Shown one piece after another: positions 14,806 to 21,376 of a stretch of 23,090 bases of DNA. The notes beneath the pieces were generated by a model. The model was not told where the DNA came from and searched no databases. It saw nothing but the letters and a program-made list of their open reading frames with translations. Numbering within the stretch: position 1 is the first letter of the stretch; every line of letters starts with the position of its first letter. This DNA comes from Sulfurovum sp. GTDB lineage: Bacteria; Campylobacterota; Campylobacteria; Campylobacterales; Sulfurovaceae. A program made the position numbers and the translations under genes. The DNA lies in NCBI GenBank assembly GCA_027066595.1, contig JAMONG010000271.1:1-23090 (forward strand), read 5' to 3'.

Positions 14806-15968
14806 TGTTGATAGAAAAATTAGTTACTTCAAGTTTAAAATTGGGTGTCATTGCAGGTGGACAGCTTGGTAAAATGCTTATACAAGAGGCGAGTAGATGG
14901 GATATATCGTCTTATGTACTTGACCCTGATGAAGGATGCTCTGCACGTAACGTAGCCAATGTCTATGTAAAAGGTGACTTTAGAGACTTTGATGATGTCT
15001 ATGCTTTTGGTAAACAAGTAGACATTCTTACCTATGAACTAGAAGACATCAACATAGACGCACTACAGCAGCTCAAATCAGAGGGAATCAAAGTGCTTCC
15101 TGATCCAGATACTTTAGCACTCATACAAGACAAGGGACTTCAAAAAGAATTTTATACCAAACATGGTATGCCCACATCTCCATTTAAGTGTTATGCCAAT
15201 GTAGATGAGATAAAAACAGCCATAGAGAGTGGGGCATTAACCTATCCGTTTGTACAGAAGTTACGTAAAGGTGGTTATGATGGGCATGGGGTTGCACTTA
15301 TAAAAGATACAAGCACAACTTTACTTGATGGTGCTTCTATGATAGAAGACAAAGTAGAAATAGAAAAAGAGATAGCTGTCATCGCGGCTAAAAATGCAAG
15401 AGGTGAAGTACGTTGTTTTCCTGCTGTGGAGATGCACTTTAATGAAGAGACAAATTTGGTTGAAGAGATATTTTGTCCTGCCAATATCACATTGAAACAG
15501 GCAGAAGTAGCAGAAATATTGGCAGAAGAAATCATAAAAAATCTCGATATGGTTGGTTTGTTGGCAGTGGAGTTTTTCATAGATACTAAAGGGCAAATAC
15601 TCATCAATGAAGTAGCACCTAGACCACATAATTCTGGGCATCATACTGTAGACAGTGCTGTGACTTCGCAGCTTCAACAGCTTTTACGAGCCATACTTGA
15701 CTTACCTTTAGGAAGTACGGCACTTACTACCTCTTCAGTGATGCTCAATCTTTTAGGTGAAGCAGGACATACAGGTCCTGTACATTATGAAGGCTTTGCA
15801 GAATGTATGGCGATAGACGGGGTCAAAATCCACCTCTATGGCAAGAAACTGACAAGACCATCAAGAAAGATGGGGCATGTGACTATACTGGGCAATAGCG
15901 TAGAAGAAGCACGCATCAAAGCAGAAGAAGTAAAAAAATTACTAAAGGTTAAATCATGTCAAAAGTAG
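14805..15968 (+). CDS. purK: PurK, N5-CAIR synthetase (ATP-grasp)
   Basis: PurK uses ATP and bicarbonate to carboxylate AIR to N5-CAIR, the PurE substrate. The 387-residue protein shows LGVIAGGQLGKMLIQEASRW (12-31), the ATP-grasp lid region FVQKLRKGGYDGHGVAL, and the PurK hallmark NEVAPRPHNSGHHTVDSA, followed by the C-terminal LGEAGHTGPVHY region. It is slightly longer than E. coli PurK (355), with about nine extra N-terminal residues (MLIEKLVTSS). The ATG is fused to the glyQ stop (TAATG), with AAAAGG just upstream. Its last four codons overlap the second purE by 13 bases, so PurK and PurE2 are almost certainly coupled and form a functional pair. Confidence 0.95.
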   Translation: MLIEKLVTSSLKLGVIAGGQLGKMLIQEASRWDISSYVLDPDEGCSARNVANVYVKGDFRDFDDVYAFGKQVDILTYELEDINIDALQQLKSEGIKVLPDPDTLALIQDKGLQKEFYTKHGMPTSPFKCYANVDEIKTAIESGALTYPFVQKLRKGGYDGHGVALIKDTSTTLLDGASMIEDKVEIEKEIAVIAAKNARGEVRCFPAVEMHFNEETNLVEEIFCPANITLKQAEVAEILAEEIIKNLDMVGLLAVEFFIDTKGQILINEVAPRPHNSGHHTVDSAVTSQLQQLLRAILDLPLGSTALTTSSVMLNLLGEAGHTGPVHYEGFAECMAIDGVKIHLYGKKLTRPSRKMGHVTILGNSVEEARIKAEEVKKLLKVKSCQK

Positions 15969-16447
15969 TCGTAAGTATCGTGATGGGTTCGGACTCAGAC
16001 CTCCCTGTTATGCAAGAAGCAGCAAAAATGTTAGAGCAGTTTGGTGTGGGCTATGAGTTAGATGTGGTCTCGGCACATAGAACACCTGAGAAACTTTTTG
16101 AGTACTCGAAAAATGCACATAAACGAGGCATACAAGTCATCATAGCAGGAGCAGGAGGTGCAGCACATTTACCTGGCATGATAGCCTCTATGTCTCCACT
16201 GCCTATCATAGGTGTACCTATAAAATCGAGTAATTCCATAGATGGCTGGGACTCCATACTCTCTATACTCCAAATGCCTGGGGGTGTACCTGTAGCTACT
16301 GTAGCACTTAATGGGGCTAAAAATGCAGGAATTTTAGCTGCACAGATAGTAGGAGCAGGAGATAAAGAAGTACAAAATACCATTGTGGCTTATAAAGAAG
16401 ACTTGGGGAAACAAGTGGAAGAGAAGTCTAAAAGGGTAGCACGTTAG
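15956..16447 (+). CDS. purE: PurE, class I, second copy, paired with purK
   Basis: The 163-residue product has the canonical class I PurE motifs: MGSDSD (10-15), SAHRTPEK (catalytic His41), AGAGGAAHLPGM (64-75, His71) and MPGGVPVATVALNGAKNAGILAA. These are closer to the standard bacterial pattern than those of the first copy at 13400. It overlaps the end of purK by 13 bases in a different frame, which implies translational coupling and that this copy uses the PurK product N5-CAIR. The C-terminal tail is Lys/Glu-rich. A weak hairpin follows seven bases after the stop. The two copies are clearly homologous but too different to be a recent duplication. Confidence 0.93.
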   Translation: MSKVVVSIVMGSDSDLPVMQEAAKMLEQFGVGYELDVVSAHRTPEKLFEYSKNAHKRGIQVIIAGAGGAAHLPGMIASMSPLPIIGVPIKSSNSIDGWDSILSILQMPGGVPVATVALNGAKNAGILAAQIVGAGDKEVQNTIVAYKEDLGKQVEEKSKRVAR

Positions 16448-16453
16448 AACATA

Positions 16454-16487
16454 GGGTAAAATATGCCAATTTGCAATATTTTTACCC
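16454..16487 (+). terminator. Hairpin after purE2, overlapping an AGGGTAAAAT motif
   Basis: GGGTAAAATAT (16454-16464) pairs with ATATTTTTACCC (16476-16487) with one bulged T; the loop is GCCAATTTGCA. It begins seven bases after the purE2 stop. The T-rich part is within the 3' arm and not after it, so termination is plausible but not certain. The left arm is part of the recurrent motif AGGGTAAAATATG. Confidence 0.5.
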
Positions 16488-16500
16488 ACTTTCTCAAATC

Positions 16501-16511
16501 TATACTATACT
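16501..16511 (+). promoter_or_regulatory. Double -10 box (TATACTATACT) directly before the polymerase gene
   Basis: Two overlapping TATACT hexamers occupy 16501-16506 and 16506-16511. The second ends six bases before the ATG at 16518, so transcription from it would start at about the first base of the start codon; the first would leave a leader of about five bases. No Shine-Dalgarno sequence is present. Confidence 0.45.
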
Positions 16512-16517
16512 TCATCT

Positions 16518-17783
16518 ATGTTTCTTCATATAGATATAGACTCTTTTTTTGCCTCTGCTGAACGTAGTGTTGATGATAAACTCAAAGCTATTGCTATGTG
16601 CGTTGGGTCTCGCTCAAATTTAGAGATATTTAACAAAAAACGTACCAATATAAAACTGATGCATGAAAACTCTGGTGCATTTGTAACACCTGTATTTTAT
16701 TCTGCAAAAAAAAAGACCTTTGAAAACTATTTTGTAGATGAAGTAGAAGGCAGAAAGAAGATACGAGGCATCGTGACTTCTGCTTCGTATGAGGCGAGAG
16801 CAAAAGGGGTTAAGACAGCGATGCCTCTTGCTCAAGCACTACAGCTTTGTCCTGAAATGGTTGTGATTCCTTCTAACTATCCACTTTATCATACGATATC
16901 GCATCAGATGCATGATTTTATGAGAGCCCATATCCCTAAAGTGGAGCAGTTTAGTATCGATGAATTTTTTTGTGATGTAAGTGGATGGATAAGGGATGAT
17001 GAAGTATATGACTTTGCAAAAACACTGCAAGAGAAGATACGACAGCACTTTGATATTCCTGTCTCCATAGGCATATCTCATGCCAAATGGATAGCCAAAC
17101 TAGCCACAGAAACTGCAAAACCTTATGGGGTCTATGAGGTTAAGAATATAGATACCTACATAGAAAATATACCGATTAAAAAATTCCCTGGTATTGGCAA
17201 AGGGTTTCAAAAGAGGCTTGAAGCACACTATATTAAAACCCTTGGAGACATAAAGCGAAATAGAAATCTTTTTTATACATGGAAGAAGCCTGGTATACAG
17301 CTTTATGCTAGAGTGACAGGAACATCCAAAGAGGGGATTGATGGTAAATCTCAAAGAAAATCTATAGGCATAAGCCGTACCTTTGATGCCATACATGATA
17401 AAAATGAAATACGTCGACGCATGATGATAATGGCACGTCATATTGTCTATATAGTCATGAAAACAGAGGTGAATCCCACAAGTTACTATCTTAAAATTAA
17501 CTATGAATATGGTGTCAAAGTAAAACAGAGTATCACGATAGATAGACTCTTTTCTGAGTCACTTTTTAAATCTATACTTTCTAAAATGTATGGGAGTATA
17601 GCTTTACATAAAGGTGCTATTAAACTTTCATTGAATGTCTCTAATTTTACAAACCAACACAAAAAAACACTCTCACTTATGGACTTAGATGAGGATATAG
17701 AACAACATCATCTTAGCAGAGCACTTCACAAACTTAGAGAACGTTTTGGATTAGACATTATAAAAACAGGGGATGAGTTGTAG
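16518..17783 (+). CDS. dinB: Y-family DNA polymerase (DinB/Pol IV-like) with an inserted segment
   Basis: Y-family polymerases copy damaged templates with low fidelity. Catalytic residues are visible: HIDIDSFFASAE (Asp6, Asp8) and FSIDEFF (Asp148, Glu149). Also present are TSASYEARAKGVKTAMPL (finger region), SIGISHAKWIAKLATETAKPYG and the helix-hairpin-helix KKFPGIGKGFQKRL, followed by a little-finger domain. The distance from the first catalytic Asp to the SIDE Asp is 142 residues, against about 95 in E. coli Pol IV. The extra 45 or so residues lie between about 31 and 80, before RGIVTSASYEAR, and include a nine-A run in the DNA. Similar inserts occur in Campylobacterota relatives, as I recall. 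No obvious clamp-binding peptide is seen at the C-terminus. The gene has its own promoter and probably a leaderless message. Confidence 0.88.
   Translation: MFLHIDIDSFFASAERSVDDKLKAIAMCVGSRSNLEIFNKKRTNIKLMHENSGAFVTPVFYSAKKKTFENYFVDEVEGRKKIRGIVTSASYEARAKGVKTAMPLAQALQLCPEMVVIPSNYPLYHTISHQMHDFMRAHIPKVEQFSIDEFFCDVSGWIRDDEVYDFAKTLQEKIRQHFDIPVSIGISHAKWIAKLATETAKPYGVYEVKNIDTYIENIPIKKFPGIGKGFQKRLEAHYIKTLGDIKRNRNLFYTWKKPGIQLYARVTGTSKEGIDGKSQRKSIGISRTFDAIHDKNEIRRRMMIMARHIVYIVMKTEVNPTSYYLKINYEYGVKVKQSITIDRLFSESLFKSILSKMYGSIALHKGAIKLSLNVSNFTNQHKKTLSLMDLDEDIEQHHLSRALHKLRERFGLDIIKTGDEL
16706..16714 (+). repeat. Nine-A tract within the polymerase gene
   Basis: An uninterrupted run of nine A encodes the AKKKT part of the insertion (about residues 62-66). 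Runs of this length can cause polymerase slippage. The frame is open across it in this sequence. Confidence 0.7.
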
Positions 17784-17813
17784 GTATGGGTTCAATAGTA
17801 ATAGGTGTTATGT

Positions 17814-17819
17814 TATAAT
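17814..17819 (+). promoter_or_regulatory. -10 box (TATAAT) for the Nif3-FlgZ-waaA-RluD block
   Basis: GTTATAATA lies 34 bases before the preferred Nif3 start at 17853. The start point would be near 17826. No -35 box is evident. It shows that this block is transcribed apart from the polymerase gene. Confidence 0.55.
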
Positions 17820-17852
17820 AAAAAAAACTGAAAATAGATGAAGAGGCAAAGC

Positions 17853-18584
17853 ATGAAACTACAAAAAATCTACAATCACCTAGATAAAATAAGTCCTTTT
17901 GAATTACAAGAGAAATGGGATAATTCTGGGCTTATTGTAGGTGATTTAGGACGTGAGGTTTCACAGATAGTTGTTTCTCTAGACATTGATTTTGACATGA
18001 TAGAAGAAGCCAAAGAGGGTACACTTTTTGTGGTGCATCATCCGCTGATATTTGACAAACTTTCACAGCTTGATTTTGGGAAGTACCCCTCTAACTTGAT
18101 GGAGCAGATGATACTTCAAAAGCAGTCGTGCATTGCCCTACATACGAACTTTGACCAGACACATTTGAATCAATATGTCTTTGAAAAAGTTTTAGGCTTT
18201 AAGATGGAGAGTCAAAAACCTTTTTTGTGTACTACACAAGGTGAATGGAACTATAAGGCACTTTTAAATCTTATAAAAGAGAAACTTAACTTACCCACAC
18301 TTAAAGTCGTAGGAAAAAAAGAGAATATTAAGTCTATAGCACTTTGTACAGGGGCAGGGGCTTCACTTATGGATGAGGTAGAGGCAGACTGTTTTTTAAC
18401 GGGTGACATTAAATACCATGATGCGATGAAAGCGATGAGTGAAGATTTGATGATGATAGACATCGGACATTATGAATCTGAGAAGTTTTTTGCAGAGATT
18501 TTAATGGAAGAATTGAAAGTTTTACCTATTTTCGCTATAATTGCGAATTCTAAAAACCCATTTCATACCGAAATAGGTTCTTAA
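17853..18584 (+). CDS. Nif3-like (DUF34/YbgI family) metal-binding protein
   Basis: Nif3/DUF34 proteins form toroidal hexamers with a dinuclear metal site; proposed roles include GTP cyclohydrolase I type 2-like activity and metal insertion, none proven for this lineage. The protein (243 residues) has WDNSGLIVGD, VVHHPLIF (His pair), LHTNFDQTH, then ADCFLTGDIKYHDAM and DIGHYESE, which together carry the metal ligands. An ATG five codons upstream (17838) lacks a ribosome site, while AAGAGG (17841-17846) is six bases before the ATG at 17853, so I chose the latter. In H. pylori and C. jejuni the homologue lies between glyQ and the zinc-ribbon gene; here purK, purE2 and the polymerase separate it from glyQ. 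Confidence 0.9.
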   Translation: MKLQKIYNHLDKISPFELQEKWDNSGLIVGDLGREVSQIVVSLDIDFDMIEEAKEGTLFVVHHPLIFDKLSQLDFGKYPSNLMEQMILQKQSCIALHTNFDQTHLNQYVFEKVLGFKMESQKPFLCTTQGEWNYKALLNLIKEKLNLPTLKVVGKKENIKSIALCTGAGASLMDEVEADCFLTGDIKYHDAMKAMSEDLMMIDIGHYESEKFFAEILMEELKVLPIFAIIANSKNPFHTEIGS

Positions 18585-18633
18585 CCTTCTAAATATGTAA
18601 TAGAAGTACTTTGAAACTCCTAAAGGACAGAGA

Positions 18634-19353
18634 TTGAACAAACACCTAAATGAGCTTATCGAGCTTTCAAATAATGACAAAGCGATTGACTCTTATACCC
18701 CACAACTTGAAGCTGCCGATAAAAAAATAGCAAAAATTCAAAAAAAGATTGATGCTGCACAAGGTGAGCTAGATGCACTGAATGCTGACATCGTAGATAA
18801 TGATGCTAAAGTAAAAACTTTTGAAGAACAACTTACGCTTTTAAATGAGCAACTCTCTTTAAATGCTAAAAAACTTAAAGAAATTTCTACAGAAAAAGAG
18901 ATGAAAGCACTCTCTTTAGAAGAAGACATTGCAAAAGAAAAAATGACTTTTGCCAATGAAGAGATAGAAAGACTTCAAGGAATCAATGAGACTAAGAAGG
19001 CACTTTTAGAAGAAGCAAGTGAAAAAGTAACGACATTTGCTAGTGAATTTAAAGCACTTAACGAAGTAGTTTCAGTTGAAAAAGCTGAGATAGAGAAAGC
19101 AAAAGGTGAGCTTTTTGTAAAAAGAGAAGAGCTTAGCAGAAACCTTGAGCAAAAAGTGCTTGCATTTTATGAAAAGATTCGTATCTGGGCAGGCAATTCA
19201 GCTGTTGTTCCTGTTAAAAAGCAAGCATGTTACGGATGTTACATGAAACTAAATGATAAAACATATTCAGAAGTGATAAGAGCAGATGAAATTTGTAATT
19301 GTCCTCACTGTGGACGTATTTTATATATCGAGCCTGTTACAGCTGAAGCATAA
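18634..19353 (+). CDS. flgZ: Coiled-coil zinc-ribbon protein (HP0958/FlgZ-like)
   Basis: The 239-residue protein is almost entirely coiled coil from about 20 to 185 (Lys/Glu-rich heptads such as IAKIQKKIDAAQGELDALN), followed by a C4 zinc ribbon: C199-YG-C202 and C223-PH-C226, with another Cys at 221. This architecture matches H. pylori HP0958, which stabilises RpoN and binds flaA mRNA, and chlamydial CT398. The start is TTG at 18634, with AAAGGA (18622-18627) six bases upstream; there is no suitable ATG. It lies between the Nif3-like gene and waaA, as in Helicobacter and Campylobacter. No flagellar gene is in the window, so whether it controls RpoN or flagella in this organism is inference; it might have a more general RNA or RpoN role. 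Confidence 0.85.
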   Translation: MNKHLNELIELSNNDKAIDSYTPQLEAADKKIAKIQKKIDAAQGELDALNADIVDNDAKVKTFEEQLTLLNEQLSLNAKKLKEISTEKEMKALSLEEDIAKEKMTFANEEIERLQGINETKKALLEEASEKVTTFASEFKALNEVVSVEKAEIEKAKGELFVKREELSRNLEQKVLAFYEKIRIWAGNSAVVPVKKQACYGCYMKLNDKTYSEVIRADEICNCPHCGRILYIEPVTAEA

Positions 19354-19366
19354 CAAGTGAGAACCT

Positions 19367-20545
19367 ATGGAGAAAACATTCTTTTTTCTCTATAGTCTAT
19401 TTGCTTTTTTACTCTACTTTTTAGCACTTCCTTTTCTTCTTCTTTTTTCTTTTAAAACAAAATATAAAGCGTCCATACCTGCTAGGTTTTTTTTATGGAA
19501 AAATAGTACACTCAAGCCAAACGGTGTTTGGTTTCACTCATGTTCTTTTGGAGAAGCAAAGGCAATTAAACCTTTAGTAGATAGGTTACCTCCTGAACTT
19601 TTGCGTATGAGTAGTACCACACAGACAGGATATGAAGCAATCAATGCCTATACGAAAGAGAGTCGTTACTTGCCTTTTGAGGCATTACTCTTTTTTTGGA
19701 TGAGACCTCAAAAGGTACTGGTGGTGATGGAAGCAGAGTTTTGGTATTTGCTTTTTGCCTTGGCTAGGAAACGAGGGGCAAAAACGATGCTCATCAATGC
19801 ACGAATGTCAGAGCGTTCATACCCAAAGTATCTTCGTATGAAGTGGCTTTATGTGCAGATATTTAAGTATATAGATGAAGTCTATGCACAAACGGAGATA
19901 GACAGAGAACGTTTAGCATCATTGGGGGCTAAAAATATTGTAGTTATGGGTAACATAAAACTTTCCAGTTTACCTAGTGTGACTAAAACACTTATGAAGC
20001 CAGTAGGTATGACACTTTGTGCAGCAAGTACACATGAGGGAGAAGAAGGATTGATTTTGGATGCTTTTTCTACATTTAAACAGGTGAATGCAAAGGCAAG
20101 ACTTATAGTCGTACCCCGTCATCCAGAGCGTTTTGATAAGGTGGCTAGCATGATAGACACATTTAGCAAAAAAGAGAAGCTGACTTGGCATCGTTATTCT
20201 GAAAATGAGCGTTTAGAAGATGACATTGTCTTGGTAGATACCTTAGGTGAACTGGTAAATATCTATGCGATTTGTGATATCGTCATTTTAGGTGGGGCAT
20301 TTAAGCCCATAGGTGGGCATAATGCTGCTGAAGCTGCACAGTTTGGATGTAAGATAATCTCTGGAAAGCACTACTTTAATCAGGTAGATATTTTTGAAGC
20401 AGTTGAGGGTATCACTATAGTAGAAGCATCTAATCTATCACGTAGACTTTTACAGCATGGGCTTTTAAAACCTACAAAGTTAAAGAGTAAAACAGACATC
20501 TCTCCTATCGTAGAGAGTATAAATAGTGCTATAATTAGCAAATAA
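19367..20545 (+). CDS. waaA: Kdo transferase
   Basis: WaaA (KdtA, GT30) transfers Kdo from CMP-Kdo to lipid A precursor on the cytoplasmic face of the inner membrane. The 392-residue protein begins with a membrane anchor (about 5-28). It then has WFHSCSFGEAKAIKPL with the presumed catalytic Glu63, SSTTQTGYEA, VVMEAEFWYLL (the family's vETElWPnl, here with Trp-Tyr), LINARMSERSY, and the C-terminal GT-B donor site VPRHPERF, VLVDTLGEL, ILGGAFKPIGGHNAAEAA. The presence of WaaA shows that the cell makes Kdo-containing lipid A. Thirteen bases separate it from the zinc-ribbon gene. A run of eight T lies within the coding sequence near 19487-19494. Confidence 0.93.
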   Translation: MEKTFFFLYSLFAFLLYFLALPFLLLFSFKTKYKASIPARFFLWKNSTLKPNGVWFHSCSFGEAKAIKPLVDRLPPELLRMSSTTQTGYEAINAYTKESRYLPFEALLFFWMRPQKVLVVMEAEFWYLLFALARKRGAKTMLINARMSERSYPKYLRMKWLYVQIFKYIDEVYAQTEIDRERLASLGAKNIVVMGNIKLSSLPSVTKTLMKPVGMTLCAASTHEGEEGLILDAFSTFKQVNAKARLIVVPRHPERFDKVASMIDTFSKKEKLTWHRYSENERLEDDIVLVDTLGELVNIYAICDIVILGGAFKPIGGHNAAEAAQFGCKIISGKHYFNQVDIFEAVEGITIVEASNLSRRLLQHGLLKPTKLKSKTDISPIVESINSAIISK

Positions 20546-20565
20546 TGACTAAAATTGGATAAAAA

Positions 20566-21303
20566 ATGGCAACAGATAAAGCATATAAAGTATTGGCACT
20601 TCAAAAAGGTATCTCTAATAAAAAAGCAAAAGAGCTTATAGATAGAGGGTTGGTTTTTGTAGAAGACAAAAAAGTAAAAATCGCACGTGCAGATATACAT
20701 ACAGAGACATTTTTTCGTGTAGAGTACCCTGAAGATATAGCGATACTCTACCAAGATGAAGACATCATTGCTATCAATAAACCTGCACAGGTAGATAGCT
20801 ATGATATACAAGATGCCATAGATGGTGCAGTGTTACTTCATAGGCTTGACAGAGATACTTCGGGTGTTTTACTTTTAGGGAAAAATGATGCCTTTGTAGA
20901 GAAAGCCATCAAAGAGTTTAAGTTACGTCATGTTGAGAAGCATTATGTGGCATGGATAGAAGGTGTACTTTATGAAAAGGTAGTGATAGACGAGCCTATA
21001 TTTACCATCAAAAAAGGTAAGGCATTTTCACTTATAGACCCAATTCGTGGTAAAAAAGCACATACGATAGTCAAGCCCGAAGAGCTTCAAGGTAAGAAGT
21101 CTAAAGTAAACATAGAGATAACCACAGGACGAACACACCAAATACGTGTGCACTTAGCCCACATTGGGCATCCTGTAGTTGGAGATGAACAGTATGGAAG
21201 CCGTACTCAGTCTAAACGTGTCTTACTTCACTCTTCAAAGATGAAGATACTTGATTATGAATTTAATGCAAAAGAGCCTAAAGATATCGCTAAGTATAAA
21301 TAG
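20566..21303 (+). CDS. RluA/RluD-family pseudouridine synthase
   Basis: RluA-family enzymes isomerise specific uridines in rRNA or tRNA. The 245-residue protein has an N-terminal S4-like segment (about 5-50; ISNKKAKELIDRGLVFVEDK), then INKPAQVDSY, HRLDRDTSGVLLLGK with catalytic Asp95, and TTGRTHQIRVHLAHIGHPVVGD near the C-terminus. The stretch between NKP and HRLD is only about 18 residues, roughly 20-25 shorter than in E. coli RluD or RluC, so a substrate-side loop is reduced. The rRNA target cannot be assigned. It starts 20 bases after the waaA stop, with GGA upstream of the ATG, and is the last gene of its block; the homologue in H. pylori is HP0956 (from memory). Confidence 0.88.
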   Translation: MATDKAYKVLALQKGISNKKAKELIDRGLVFVEDKKVKIARADIHTETFFRVEYPEDIAILYQDEDIIAINKPAQVDSYDIQDAIDGAVLLHRLDRDTSGVLLLGKNDAFVEKAIKEFKLRHVEKHYVAWIEGVLYEKVVIDEPIFTIKKGKAFSLIDPIRGKKAHTIVKPEELQGKKSKVNIEITTGRTHQIRVHLAHIGHPVVGDEQYGSRTQSKRVLLHSSKMKILDYEFNAKEPKDIAKYK

Positions 21304-21313
21304 CGTTATCTGG

Positions 21314-21349
21314 GTATCATTTTATAGATAGTATTTTTTAAAATGATAC
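21314..21349. terminator. 11-bp hairpin between the RluD-like gene and pliI
   Basis: GTATCATTTTA (21314-21324) is perfectly complementary to TAAAATGATAC (21339-21349) around a 14-base loop. It begins 11 bases after the RluD-like stop codon and ends four bases before the pliI -10 box. It could be a terminator, although no T-run follows, or an operator overlapping the -35 zone. The right arm recurs exactly at 703-713. Confidence 0.55.
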
Positions 21350-21352
21350 ATT

Positions 21353-21358
21353 TATAAT
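21353..21358 (+). promoter_or_regulatory. -10 box (TATAAT) for pliI
   Basis: TTTATAATTT lies 18 bases before the ATG, with ribosome site AAAGGA (21365-21370) between. The inverted repeat at 21314-21349 occupies the upstream side where a -35 or activator would lie. Confidence 0.55.
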
Positions 21359-21376
21359 TTAATTAAAGGATAAAAA

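Noticed and set aside
15275..15677. Two overlapping minus-strand frames of 110 and 118 codons inside purK
   Set aside because: Both lie opposite conserved ATP-grasp motifs and lack start signals or recognisable domains.
18586..18606. Short inverted repeat CTTCTA…TAGAAG between the Nif3-like and zinc-ribbon genes
   Set aside because: A six-base AT-rich stem with a nine-base loop is expected by chance in such DNA and has no terminator features.
20380..20811. 143-codon minus-strand open frame over the waaA/RluD-like junction
   Set aside because: It overlaps two well-supported genes on the other strand, has low-complexity Cys/Phe/Tyr-rich translation and no ribosome site. It is a shadow of AT-rich coding sequence.
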